Source: Methylobacterium symbioticum (GTDB lineage: Bacteria > Pseudomonadota > Alphaproteobacteria > Rhizobiales > Beijerinckiaceae). From it: a DNA stretch of 64,000 nt. The stretch covers positions 42,671-106,670 of the forward strand of contig NZ_CABFPH010000007.1 of NCBI RefSeq assembly GCF_902141845.1. The letters are read 5' to 3'. A program made the translations under genes and the position numbers. Below, one piece after another: positions 39,203 through 47,210 of the stretch. Positions within the stretch are counted from its first letter, which is position 1. Each line of letters starts with the position of its first letter. A model generated the notes under the pieces. It had not been told where the DNA came from and did not search any database. It worked only from the letters and a program-made list of their open reading frames with translations.

Positions 39203-39802
39203 ATGCTGACGCAGACCGGAATCCCGGCGCCGATATCCGATGCCACGGCCGCCGGCACCGACCCGCTCGCCGCCTTCTCCGACCGCAGCCTCCTCATCGT
39301 CGACGACGACAAGCCCTTCTCGACGCGGCTCGCCCGCGCCATGGAGAGCCGCGGCTACCAAGTCCAGGTGGCCGACAGCGTGGCCGAGGGCCTCTCGGCC
39401 GTCGAGAGCCGGGCCCCCGCCTTCGCGGTGATCGACATGCGCCTCGGCGACGGCAACGGCCTCGACGTGATCGCCCGCCTGAAGGAGCAGCGCCCCGAGG
39501 CCCGCGGCGTGATCCTCACCGGCTACGGCAACATCGCCACCGCGGTGAATGCGGTGAAGCTCGGCGCCTTCGACTATCTCGCCAAGCCCGCCGATGCCGA
39601 CGAGATCCACGGCACGCTGATGGCCCAGCCCGGCGAGCGCGCCGACCCGCCGGAGAACCCGATGTCCGCCGATCGGGTGCGCTGGGAGCATATCCAGCGC
39701 GTCTACGAGCTCTGCGGCCGGAACGTCAGCGAGACCGCCCGCCGGCTCAACATGCACCGCCGCACCCTGCAGCGGATCCTGGCCAAGCGCGCCCCGCGCT
39801 GA
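39203..39802 (+). CDS. regA: response regulator RegA/PrrA/ActR
   Basis: A 199-residue DNA-binding regulator, partner of RegB. The receiver domain has LLIVDDDKPF (acidic pocket), the phospho-acceptor Asp78 in FAVIDMRLGDG, and Lys of YLAKPADADE. A proline-containing linker leads to the Fis-type helix-turn-helix (NVSETARRLNMHRRTLQRIL), almost invariant in this family. It is cotranscribed with regB. A strong hairpin follows the stop at 39811. Confidence 0.95.
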   Translation: MLTQTGIPAPISDATAAGTDPLAAFSDRSLLIVDDDKPFSTRLARAMESRGYQVQVADSVAEGLSAVESRAPAFAVIDMRLGDGNGLDVIARLKEQRPEARGVILTGYGNIATAVNAVKLGAFDYLAKPADADEIHGTLMAQPGERADPPENPMSADRVRWEHIQRVYELCGRNVSETARRLNMHRRTLQRILAKRAPR

Positions 39803-39810
39803 TGAGCCCC

Positions 39811-39836
39811 GCCCGCCGGAGACCTCTCCGGCGGGC
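39811..39836 (+). terminator. hairpin after regA
   Basis: An eleven-base perfect stem (GCCCGCCGGAG with CTCCGGCGGGC) around ACCT, nine bases after the regA stop. The tail TGTCCCGTAAT is not a clear T-run, but position and stability suggest a terminator. Confidence 0.55.
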
Positions 39837-39937
39837 TGTCCCGTAATCGGCCCCTCGAAGCTGCGGCTTGCGCCCGCACGGCCAATCACGCTAGTGCCGT
39901 CGCCAGAATCCCCGGGACCCCGAAGAGATTTGGCTCC

Positions 39938-40177
39938 GTGAATACCCGCAACCTGATCACGATCCTCAGCATGATGGTGCTGGTCGGGACCGAGGTCTTC
40001 GCCGTCGCCATCGCCGCCGGTTGGGCGCTGGCCGGCCTCCTCGATCTCGGCGACCGCGTCGGCCACATCCTCATGGGCCTGTTCAGCCTCGTGGCGGCCT
40101 GGGTGATGCTCCAGCTCTGGCGCCGCGCCACCAGCATCGAGCCCCTGCGCGATCCGCCCGCCCGCGCGTCCCGCTAG
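39938..40177 (+). CDS. small membrane protein
   Basis: A 79-residue protein starting with a GTG at 39938. Two hydrophobic helices are visible (about 7-31 and 40-60), joined by a short loop LLDLGDRVGH, with a basic C-terminal tail. No family is recognised. It sits alone between regA and purS and is clearly coding by its composition and start context. Confidence 0.6.
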   Translation: MNTRNLITILSMMVLVGTEVFAVAIAAGWALAGLLDLGDRVGHILMGLFSLVAAWVMLQLWRRATSIEPLRDPPARASR

Positions 40178-40301
40178 GGGGCGGACGCGCAGCCCCGCGC
40201 CGCGAAGGGTTGATCGGGGGCCTGCGAAAAACCTAAGTAGACTGGCGGCCCGTCGTCCCGGATCCTGGGGCAGCCTCCGACACGCGAAGAGCATCCCGAT
40301 C

Positions 40302-40541
40302 ATGAAAGCCCGCATCATCGTCACCCTGAAGACAGGTGTCCTGGATCCTCAGGGGAAGGCGATCGAGGCCGCTCTGAAGTCGTTCGGAATCGACAGCGTC
40401 GAGGGCGTGCGCCAGGGCAAGGTCTTCGACCTCGACGTGAACGCCAGCGATCCGGCTGCCGCCGAGGCCACGCTCAAGGCAGCCTGCGAGAAGCTCCTGG
40501 CGAACACGGTGGTGGAAAACTACGCGATCGAGATCGCCTGA
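40302..40541 (+). CDS. purS: phosphoribosylformylglycinamidine synthase subunit PurS
   Basis: A 79-residue PurS, the small bridging subunit of the three-part FGAM synthase of purine synthesis. It begins MKARIIVTLKTGVLDPQGKA and has the conserved VRQGKVFDLDV and CEKLLANTVVENYAIE segments. Its stop overlaps the purQ ATG by one base (TGATG), ensuring matched production. purL is not in the window. Confidence 0.97.
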   Translation: MKARIIVTLKTGVLDPQGKAIEAALKSFGIDSVEGVRQGKVFDLDVNASDPAAAEATLKAACEKLLANTVVENYAIEIA

Positions 40542-41221
40542 TGCGCGCGGCGATCGTCGTCTTCCCCGGCTCGAATCGCGACGCCGACGTGGCGCGCGCG
40601 CTCCGGCTCGCGGGCGCCGAGGTGGTCAGCGTCTGGCACGCGGACACGGAGCTGCCGGCCGGCACCGACCTCGCCGTGCTGCCCGGCGGCTTCTCCTACG
40701 GCGACTATCTGCGCTGCGGCGCCATCGCGGGCCGCGCGCCCGCCATGGACGCGGTGCGCGCCCACGCCGCCCGGGGCGGCCTCGTGCTCGGCATCTGCAA
40801 CGGCTTCCAGATCCTGTGCGAATCAGGGCTGCTGCCCGGCGTCCTGATGCGCAACGTCAACCGCCGCTTCATCTGCCACCGCCAGACCCTGCGGGTCGAG
40901 CGCAATGACACCCGCTTCACCAGCGCCTACGCGCGCGGCCAGGTGATCGACGTCTGCGTCGCCCATGGCGAGGGCAACTACTTCGCCGAGCCCGAGACGC
41001 TGGCTCGCATCGAGGGCGAGGGCCGCGTGGCCTTCCGCTACTGCGACCCGACCGGCGCGCTGACCATCGACGCCAACCGCAACGGCTCGATCAACGCCAT
41101 TGCCGGCATCTACTCCGAGACCCGCAACGTGCTCGGCCTGATGCCCCATCCCGAGAACTTCGTCGAAGGCCTCGTCGGCGGCCAGGACGGCCGCGGCCTG
41201 TTCGAGAGCCTCGCGGCCTGA
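40541..41221 (+). CDS. purQ: phosphoribosylformylglycinamidine synthase glutaminase PurQ
   Basis: A 226-residue class I glutamine amidotransferase supplying ammonia to PurL. The nucleophile cysteine is in VLGICNGFQIL (about residue 86) and the His/Glu pair is in LMPHPENFVEG near residue 200. The start MRAAIVVFPGSNRDAD and LPGGFSYGDYLRCG are typical. It is coupled to purS. A three-hairpin element with an intrinsic terminator lies 160-265 bases downstream. Confidence 0.97.
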   Translation: MRAAIVVFPGSNRDADVARALRLAGAEVVSVWHADTELPAGTDLAVLPGGFSYGDYLRCGAIAGRAPAMDAVRAHAARGGLVLGICNGFQILCESGLLPGVLMRNVNRRFICHRQTLRVERNDTRFTSAYARGQVIDVCVAHGEGNYFAEPETLARIEGEGRVAFRYCDPTGALTIDANRNGSINAIAGIYSETRNVLGLMPHPENFVEGLVGGQDGRGLFESLAA

Positions 41222-41349
41222 GGGCTCGGATCCGCGGGCCGGCGACGCCGCGCATCCCCATTCCCGATCCTGCCTCGAGCTGCCGCGCCAGCGGCCTCGG
41301 GATCATGGCGTTGCATGGGATGCGCGAAGACGCGCGCCCGATGCGCATT

Positions 41350-41365
41350 TTAACGCCGTGTTAAC
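41350..41365 (+). promoter_or_regulatory. perfect CtrA-type binding site
   Basis: TTAA, seven bases (CGCCGTG), TTAAC: all nine consensus positions of the CtrA site. It lies in an AT-rich pocket 26 bases before the first hairpin of the candidate RNA, a suitable place to control a promoter reading right. Confidence 0.5.
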
Positions 41366-41384
41366 GTTTCCGATTTATCAATGG

Positions 41385-41486
41385 GATCAGTCCAGATGGT
41401 CTGGATGTCGAGTGGTATTTCTGTCCACTCTGTTTGATGCCTCCCTGATGACTCTTTCAAGCCGCTCTTCGGAGCGGCTTTTTTCT
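41385..41486 (+). ncRNA. candidate small RNA with three hairpins
   Basis: About 100 bases, AT-richer than the surroundings. Hairpin 1 is TCCAGA-TGG-TCTGGA (41391-41405). Hairpin 2 is GAGTGG with CCACTC (41410-41430, nine-base loop). An unpaired stretch contains CCTCCC (41440-41445), complementary to a Shine-Dalgarno sequence. Hairpin 3 is the terminator (41459-41480) with a UUCG loop and a T-run. The 5' end is a guess from the first hairpin and the CtrA-type site upstream. It could instead be the 3' untranslated region of purSQ. Confidence 0.5.
41459..41484 (+). terminator. intrinsic terminator
   Basis: A nine-base perfect stem (AAGCCGCTC with GAGCGGCTT) closed by the stable TTCG tetraloop and followed by a run of T. 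The clearest rho-independent terminator in the window. It ends the candidate RNA and would also stop purSQ read-through. Confidence 0.9.
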
Positions 41487-41534
41487 TGGGCTGATCCATT
41501 TTTCCGGATGAGGGAGCGGACCGCCACGGATCCC

Positions 41535-41735
41535 CCCACTCCCCGCGTGCGGGGAGTGGGCTCAGCCGACCCTGCAGTCGGCTGAGCGAGGCGGCAGCCG
41601 AGGGTGAGGGGGCGGTTTCAAGCAGAGCCCCTTCCGGAGCAGCCCCCTCACCGCCACTGCGGCTTCGCCTTCGCTTCCTGCCTGCACGACGAGGTGCAGG
41701 CAGGCCTCTCCCCGCGCGTGGGGAGAGGGGGGCGC
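41535..41735. repeat. cluster of palindromic repeats
   Basis: Several hairpins in a row: CCACTCCCCGC with GCGGGGAGTGG (41536-41559), CTCAGCCGA with TCGGCTGAG (41561-41586), and a right-hand unit ending in CCTCTCCCC...GGGGAGAGG near 41703-41730. The CTCCCC/GGGGAG stems resemble the repeats at 34421. The region lies between convergent purQ and the PBP1A gene. Confidence 0.6.
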
Positions 41736-41785
41736 ATGAGCCGGCCGGAGGCGAACAACCGGAGGCGGTACCGAATCCCGACCCG

Positions 41786-41812
41786 AAAAGCCCCTCCCGC
41801 CGGGGCGGGAGG
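41786..41812 (-). terminator. intrinsic terminator of the PBP1A gene
   Basis: On the minus strand CCTCCCGCC pairs with GGCGGGAGG across a short loop, followed by GGCTTTTC. It starts 34 bases after the PBP1A stop codon. Confidence 0.7.
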
Positions 41813-41845
41813 AGCTCTGTCGCGGTCGAGACGGGAGAGACGGCC

Positions 41846-44266
41846 TCAGTACAGGCCGCCGGCCTGGGCGGCGCGGTCGGCATCCGCCGGCACCGCGGCG
41901 GGGGCGCCGGGGCCGTCGGGGCGGGCCACGTAGGCGTCCGGCGGGGCGGTGCCGGGCTTGAAGGCCTCGAGGATGGTGCCGCCGCCCTCACCGGAGCCGG
42001 CGCGCATGCCCGAGGACGCGCTGACGCGGATCAGCTTGATTCCCGGCGGCACGCGGAAGGGCGTCGGCGGCTTGTCCTTGAGGGCGCTCTTCAGGAAGTC
42101 GAGGGCGATCGGGGCCGCGAGGCCGCCGCCGGTCGCCCGGTCGCCGAGCGAGCGCGGCTTGTCGAAGCCGATATAGATGCCGACCGCGAGATCCGGCGAG
42201 AAGCCCACGAACCACGCGTCCTTGGCGTCGTTCGTCGTGCCGGTCTTGCCGGCGAGCGGCTTGCCGATCTGCTTCAGGATCGTCGCGGTGCCGCGCTGGA
42301 CCACGCCCTCCATGATCGAGACCATCTGGTAGGCGGTGAGCGGGTCGAGCACCTGCTCGGAATCGTCCACCAGCTTCGGCTCGTCCTGGCCCGACCACTT
42401 CTCGGCGTCGCAGCCGACGCATTTGCGGGTGTCGTGCCGGTAGATCGTCTCGCCGGTCCGGTCCTGGATCCGGTCGATCAGGGTGGGCCGGATGCGCCGG
42501 CCGCCATTGGCGAGCATCGAATAGGCGGTGACCATGCGCATCACCGTGGTCTCGCCGGCGCCGAGCGACATCGGCAGCACGGGCAGCATGTCGTCGTAGA
42601 CGCCGAAGCGGCGGGCATACTCGGCGATGAGCGGCATGCCGACATCCTTGGCCAGCCGCACGGTCATCAGGTTCTTCGAGTGCTCGATGCCGTAGCGCAG
42701 GGTGTGCGGGCCGCCGGCCTTGCCGTCGTAGTTCGAGGGCGTCCAGGCCTCCTGGCCGGGGCCGGCCTCGATGGTGATCGGCGAATCCTGCACGATGGAG
42801 GAGGGAGTGTAGCCGTTGTCGAGCGCCGCCGAGTAGACGATCGGCTTGAACGAGGAGCCCGGCTGGCGCATCGCCTGCGTGGCCCGGTTGAACTCGGACT
42901 CGTCGTAGGAGAAGCCGCCGACCATCGCGTGCACGCGGCCGGTATAGGGGTCCATGGCGACGATGGCGCCGGAGACCTCGGGCTTCTGGCGCAGGCGGTA
43001 CTGGCCGCGCCCGCCATCCATCGCCTCGACATAGACCATGTCGCCGGCGGCGAGGCCGGCGCGGCCGGCCCAGCGCATGCCCTCCGGCGGGATCACGCCG
43101 GTCTCGCGGTCCTTGGAGACCTGTCCGGAGGCCTCGCGGCGGGGCTGCAGGCCGATCTGCAGGCCGCCCGCGCCGTTGCCCAGCACCACGGCGAGCCGCC
43201 AGGGCGCCACGTCGCCGAGCGCCGAGACCTCGGCCGCCGCCATGCCCCAGTCGCGGCCGGTCAGGTCGACCTTCGCCACGGGGCCGCGCCAGCCATGCGC
43301 TTGATCGTAGCGCACGAGGCCGTCGATCAGCGCCCGGCGCGCCCAGGCCTGCATCTTCGGGTCGAGCGTGGCGCGCACCGAGAGGCCGCCCTCGTAGAGC
43401 TTCTTCTCGCCGTAGCGCTCGGAGATCTCGCGGCGGACCTCCTCGGTGAAGTAGTTGGCGTTGGCCGCGTTCGGGAAGGCGACGCGCGGGTTGACGCCGA
43501 GCGGCTGCTTCTTGGCGGTCTCCTCCTCCTCGCGCGTGATGTAGCCGTTCTCGCGCATCAGGCGGATGATCTCGTTGCGCCGCACCAGCGCCGCCTGGGT
43601 CTTGCGGTAGGGGTGGTAGTTGTTCGGTCCCTTCGGCAGGGCGGCGAGATAGGCCGCCTCGTTGACGGTCAGCTCGTGGACGGACTTGCCGAAATAGTCG
43701 AGCGCGGCAGCCGCGACGCCGTGCAGGTTGCGGCCGGGCACGATGGTGCCGAGGAAGATCTCGTTCAGGTACAGCTCGAGGATCTTGTCCTTCGAGTAGG
43801 CCGCCTCGATCCGGAGTGCGATCAGCGCCTCCTTGATCTTGCGGTCGTAGGTCTGCTCGTTGGAGAGCAGGAAGTTCTTGGCCACCTGCTGGGTGATGGT
43901 CGAGGCGCCCTGCTTCTTGCCGCTCGCGGCATTGGTCAGCACCGCGCGCACGATGCCCTCGGGATCGATGCCGCCGTGCTTGTAGAAGTTCTTGTCCTCT
44001 GCCGAGAGGAAGGCCGCGACCACGACCTTCGGCATCGCCTGGATCGGCAGGTAGAGCCGGCGCTCGCGGGCATATTCGGCGAGCAGCGAGCCGTCCGCGG
44101 CATGGACGCGGGTCATCACGGGCGGCTCGTAATTGGCGAGCGCCGCGTGGTCCGGCAGGTCCTGGCTGTACTTCCAGTAGAAGAACGCCCCGGCAGCCGC
44201 GGCGACCAGGAACAGCACCGCCCCGATGCTGAACAGGAAGCCGAAGAAGCGAAGGATCAAGCGCAT
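41846..44266 (-). CDS. mrcA: penicillin-binding protein 1A (bifunctional)
   Basis: An 806-residue class A penicillin-binding protein that polymerises and cross-links peptidoglycan. It has an N-terminal membrane anchor (about 5-30), a GT51 glycosyltransferase domain (EDKNFYKHGGIDPEGI, about 91-106; QGASTITQQVAKNFLL), an OB-like insert, and a transpeptidase domain with SSFKP (catalytic serine), and KTGT near the C terminus. All motifs are present. A low-complexity alanine/proline/glycine tail ends it. It follows the amidase gene on the same strand, a usual Rhizobiales order. Confidence 0.95.
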   Translation of the reverse strand: MRLILRFFGFLFSIGAVLFLVAAAAGAFFYWKYSQDLPDHAALANYEPPVMTRVHAADGSLLAEYARERRLYLPIQAMPKVVVAAFLSAEDKNFYKHGGIDPEGIVRAVLTNAASGKKQGASTITQQVAKNFLLSNEQTYDRKIKEALIALRIEAAYSKDKILELYLNEIFLGTIVPGRNLHGVAAAALDYFGKSVHELTVNEAAYLAALPKGPNNYHPYRKTQAALVRRNEIIRLMRENGYITREEEETAKKQPLGVNPRVAFPNAANANYFTEEVRREISERYGEKKLYEGGLSVRATLDPKMQAWARRALIDGLVRYDQAHGWRGPVAKVDLTGRDWGMAAAEVSALGDVAPWRLAVVLGNGAGGLQIGLQPRREASGQVSKDRETGVIPPEGMRWAGRAGLAAGDMVYVEAMDGGRGQYRLRQKPEVSGAIVAMDPYTGRVHAMVGGFSYDESEFNRATQAMRQPGSSFKPIVYSAALDNGYTPSSIVQDSPITIEAGPGQEAWTPSNYDGKAGGPHTLRYGIEHSKNLMTVRLAKDVGMPLIAEYARRFGVYDDMLPVLPMSLGAGETTVMRMVTAYSMLANGGRRIRPTLIDRIQDRTGETIYRHDTRKCVGCDAEKWSGQDEPKLVDDSEQVLDPLTAYQMVSIMEGVVQRGTATILKQIGKPLAGKTGTTNDAKDAWFVGFSPDLAVGIYIGFDKPRSLGDRATGGGLAAPIALDFLKSALKDKPPTPFRVPPGIKLIRVSASSGMRAGSGEGGGTILEAFKPGTAPPDAYVARPDGPGAPAAVPADADRAAQAGGLY

Positions 44267-44442
44267 CCGGTTTTCCGCCTGTCGGTGGCTCGGCCGCGCA
44301 CGGCCCTGTCTCGGCTGGGGCGGCGGGCGCGCTCCGGAAGGCTTTTACAGAACCTCGCGGGCGGCCGCCATGAGGCCCCGGCCGCTCGCATCCTGACGGC
44401 GGCGCGACGGGGCATTCTCGATGCCCCGTATCCACACTGGAT

Positions 44443-45699
44443 CTATGGTGAAACTGGGGCGATTGCCGCCGCGCGGCGTGCCGTGGCAACCGGGCGCCCG
44501 AGCGTGGCGCGGTTGGCGAAGAACAGCTCGATCGCCTTCGCCATCGAGCCGGTGACGCCGGCGCGCCACTCGGGCGATTGCAGCATCTCGAGGTCGCGCT
44601 TGCTCGACAGGTAGCCGAGTTCCACCAGAACGCTCGGCACGTCGGGCGAGCGCAGCACCCGGAAGCCGGCCTCGCGGTGCGGCTTCGTGCTCATCTCCAT
44701 GACCGGGCTCAGATGGCCCATCAGGGTGCGGGCGAAGCCGGAGGAGAAGCCGCGGGTCTCGCGCAGCGTCAGCTCCTGCAGGATGTCGGCGATCTCGGGC
44801 GGGCCCTCGCTCGCGTCGGCGCCGGCGGCGGCGTCGGCCTTGTTCTCGCGCTCGGCGAGCTTGGCTGATTCGGCGTCGGTCGCCTTCTCGGAACCCGTGT
44901 AGATCGTGGCGCCGCGCACCTGCGGCGCCGAGGAGATCGAATCGGCGTGGATCGAGACGAACAGGTCGGCCTTGGCCTCGCGGGCGAGGCGCACCCGCTC
45001 GGCCAGCGGCACGAACACGTCGCGGTCACGGGTCATGCGCACGCGGTAGCGGCCGCTCTCCTCGAGCTTGCCCACGAGGGCCTGGGCAAAGCCGAAGACG
45101 ATGTCCTTCTCGAACACGCCGCCGACCGCGATGGCGCCGGGATCGGTGCCGCCATGGCCCGCATCGATCATCACCAGGGGGCGCTGGTCGGCAGCCTCCC
45201 GCACCACCGCCTTCGGCGCGGGCGCCGGATCGCTCGCGGCGGCGGCCTTGCGGAAGGCCTCGCGCTCGACCTTCTGGAACGGGATGGTGAGGAGCACGGC
45301 GCCGTCGCGGGGGCGCGTCGCCGTCTCGATCGGGCCGACGGCCGCGGGTCCGGCGAGATCCACCACGATGCGCGAGCGCCCGGGCGCGAACAGGCCGTAA
45401 CGGAAGGACTGGACCACGCCCTCGCGGCGGCGCCCCGCCTCGGGGCCGAGCTGGAAATTCACCTCGGGCAGGTCGATCACCGCCCGGTCGGGCCGCTCCA
45501 TCACGAAGGCGCGCGCCTCGACCGCCTTCGACAGGGTGATGGTGAGCCGCGTGGTGCCGGTGGCGCCGCCCGCGAGGTCGGCCGCGATCGCGACCACCCG
45601 CTCGCCGTCCTGCGCCGCGGCCGGTCGCGGCCCGGCGAGCGCCGGGACGAGCAGGGCGGCGAGGAGGACGGTTCGGATCAGACGCGTGCGGCTCGGCAT
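44443..45699 (-). CDS. amiC: N-acetylmuramoyl-L-alanine amidase (AmiC type)
   Basis: A 418-residue periplasmic amidase cutting the peptide from peptidoglycan glycan strands for cell separation. A signal peptide (about 1-29, ending AAA) is followed by an AMIN domain (about 35-140, targeting) and an Amidase_3 zinc domain: VMIDAGHGGTDPGAI (zinc histidine), FEKDIVFGFA (zinc glutamate), VSIHADSI (zinc histidine) and VPSVLVELGYLSSKRD (catalytic glutamate). All ligands are present. It is a likely client of the EnvC-type activator at 13919. I use the ATG at 45699. Confidence 0.93.
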   Translation of the reverse strand: MPSRTRLIRTVLLAALLVPALAGPRPAAAQDGERVVAIAADLAGGATGTTRLTITLSKAVEARAFVMERPDRAVIDLPEVNFQLGPEAGRRREGVVQSFRYGLFAPGRSRIVVDLAGPAAVGPIETATRPRDGAVLLTIPFQKVEREAFRKAAAASDPAPAPKAVVREAADQRPLVMIDAGHGGTDPGAIAVGGVFEKDIVFGFAQALVGKLEESGRYRVRMTRDRDVFVPLAERVRLAREAKADLFVSIHADSISSAPQVRGATIYTGSEKATDAESAKLAERENKADAAAGADASEGPPEIADILQELTLRETRGFSSGFARTLMGHLSPVMEMSTKPHREAGFRVLRSPDVPSVLVELGYLSSKRDLEMLQSPEWRAGVTGSMAKAIELFFANRATLGRPVATARRAAAIAPVSP

Positions 45700-45915
45700 C
45701 GTTCGGTGCGGTCTCCCGGGCCCTGAATAGGGCATAGGGGCGGCAGGGTTAACCGATGCTTGCAAAGTTTCGCACGATGGGTCCGGATTTGTGGCGGGCC
45801 GGCGACAGCCGCGAACGGTCCCCCGAAACGCGACGCGCCGCCGGCCCGGGGCCGACGGCGCGTCGCGTTCGTGGCGGCCTGGCGGCCGGTATGCGCGCCG
45901 GTGCCGGGCCGTCGG

Positions 45916-46623
45916 TCAGTGGGCCGACAGCGAGCGGCCGGCCCGGCGGGCTATGGCCATCCAGCAGGTCAGGGAGGCGTCGGCGGCGCGCTGCATCTCC
46001 GTGACGTTCAGGCGGATCATGTCGGCCGGCGTGCGGACCTCGCCGAGGGCGCGCATGTGCGACAGGGCCGCGGCGCTCTCGGTCTGCACGTAGTTCAGCA
46101 GGATCGTGCCGATGCCCTCGACGTCGAGATAGGTCGGCGTGAAGCTGAACCGGTAGGCGAAGGCCTGCGCCGGGGCCGGGGCCAGTCTCGCGGCCGGTGC
46201 CGCCGTCTCCGGCTCGGCGGGGGGGATCTCGGTGGCGAGCGTTGCCAGCGCCGGGGCGGCGGCCTCGATGGTGGCCGGCTCCTCGACCGGCTCCGCCGGC
46301 GGCGCTTCCGCGGCGGCCTCGACCGGTGCCTCGACGGCCTCGGCCGGCTCAGGCGCAGCGTCGAGCGCGGGCTCGACGGGGGCCGGCTCGGCCTCGGCCG
46401 CGGGCTCCGGCGCGGCGGTTGCAGTCTCGACCGGGCTGGTCTCGGGGTGGCTGGTCTCGATCGCGTCGGTTTCGGGCGTCTCGGGCGCGGCCGTCTCCGT
46501 CACGGCCTCGGCCGTCACCGTGGTCTCGGGTGCGGCACGGCTGGCGATCGGAGCGGGCGCGGCCGGGCTGCGCCGCAGGGGCGGCCTCCGATTCGAACCC
46601 TGTGGCGTGCGCTGCTTACCCAT
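45916..46623 (-). CDS. phasin family protein with long Ala/Pro/Glu-rich N-terminal region
   Basis: A 235-residue protein. Residues about 1-150 are a low-complexity run of alanine, proline, glutamate and threonine (repeated forms of PEPAEAVEAPVEAA). The last 80 residues form a phasin-type helical domain (ILLNYVQTESAAALSHMRAL, then RLNVTEMQRAADASL). Phasins coat PHB granules; this one is unusual in having an intrinsically disordered extension. It is near, but separate from, a standard phasin gene at 46767. Start at the ATG at 46623. Confidence 0.75.
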   Translation of the reverse strand: MGKQRTPQGSNRRPPLRRSPAAPAPIASRAAPETTVTAEAVTETAAPETPETDAIETSHPETSPVETATAAPEPAAEAEPAPVEPALDAAPEPAEAVEAPVEAAAEAPPAEPVEEPATIEAAAPALATLATEIPPAEPETAAPAARLAPAPAQAFAYRFSFTPTYLDVEGIGTILLNYVQTESAAALSHMRALGEVRTPADMIRLNVTEMQRAADASLTCWMAIARRAGRSLSAH

Positions 46624-46766
46624 CGCTCGTCATCCCTCGTAGAATCCTCCGGCCGGCACGCCATCCCGGTGGACGTGCCGTCGGAGCCTCGACCCTGCGG
46701 GTCGACCTGATCCGGGAGCCCGCGGCGGACTCCCGGCCTGTCGGCCCCTGCGGGGGCCTCGACGCC

Positions 46767-47120
46767 TCAGTGCGTCGCGTTCTGGGCGAGGCTGCCGAAC
46801 TCCTTGGCCTGGGCCTGGAGCGCGGCGATCTGGCTGCGAAGGAACTCGGTCTGCAGCTCGTAGGCCTCACGGAAGTCCTTGGCGCGGACCAGCTTCTGGG
46901 CGTGGTCGAAAGCGGCCGAGGCGTTGGTCTGAGCGTGGTCGAAGCCCTTGGCGACGGCGGCCTGCAGAGTCGACTGGAAGGTCTTGCTGCCCGTCTGGAA
47001 CTGGTCGACGGCCTTGTGCGCGTTGGTCATCATCACGCCGACGGCGTTGCGCGCCTGGTCGACGCTCTTCTCCGCGAAATCGCGCATCTCGGTCGGGATC
47101 TCGAAGTTCGGGGTCTGCAT
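46767..47120 (-). CDS. phasin (PHB granule-associated protein)
   Basis: A 117-residue all-helical, cysteine-free phasin: EMRDFAEKSVDQARNAVGVM, then FDHAQKLVRAKDFREAYELQTEFL. It coats PHB granules and limits their size. I start it at the ATG at 47120; upstream of it is a well-formed promoter with an inverted-repeat operator (47182-47210). The second phasin gene lies 143 bases downstream on the same strand, so the two may be cotranscribed. Confidence 0.9.
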   Translation of the reverse strand: MQTPNFEIPTEMRDFAEKSVDQARNAVGVMMTNAHKAVDQFQTGSKTFQSTLQAAVAKGFDHAQTNASAAFDHAQKLVRAKDFREAYELQTEFLRSQIAALQAQAKEFGSLAQNATH

Positions 47121-47181
47121 GTCTCTCTCCGCTCGCGGGCCGGGCTCAGCCCGGCCCGATCGGCCACGACTGGCGGACTGA

Positions 47182-47210
47182 CTTATGTTGCATTGCAACA
47201 AAAAGGTCAA
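47182..47210 (-). promoter_or_regulatory. predicted phasin promoter
   Basis: On the minus strand TTGACC (47210-47205) is separated by 17 bases from CATAAG (47187-47182). The spacer contains nearly all of the palindrome at 47186. The predicted start of transcription is roughly 55 bases before the ATG. Confidence 0.6.
47186..47200. promoter_or_regulatory. palindromic operator, probably for PhaR
   Basis: TGTTGCA-T-TGCAACA, a perfect inverted repeat that fills the spacer between the predicted -35 and -10. PhaR, the PHB-responsive repressor of phasin genes in alphaproteobacteria, binds TGC-rich inverted repeats. The match to PhaR is an inference; phaR is not in the window. Confidence 0.6.

Larger units (their letters stand above)
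41222..41845. other. 624-base gene-free region between purQ and the PBP1A gene
   Basis: From left to right: a perfect CtrA-type site, a probable small RNA or structured 3' region ending in an intrinsic terminator, a cluster of palindromic repeats (41535-41735), and a minus-strand terminator for the PBP1A gene. No convincing protein-coding sequence. Confidence 0.7.

Noticed and set aside
41535..41735. The palindrome cluster as a CRISPR array
   Set aside because: The units differ in length and sequence, spacers are not uniform, and no cas gene is near.
41350..41991. A minus-strand open frame over the purQ-mrcA intergenic region
   Set aside because: Its sequence is translated palindromic repeats and terminators, and it overlaps the end of the PBP1A gene in another frame.
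45746..45753. A GTTAACC half-site upstream of the amidase gene as a CtrA site
   Set aside because: Only the TTAAC half matches; the partner half at 7 bases reads GCAA, too weak to call.
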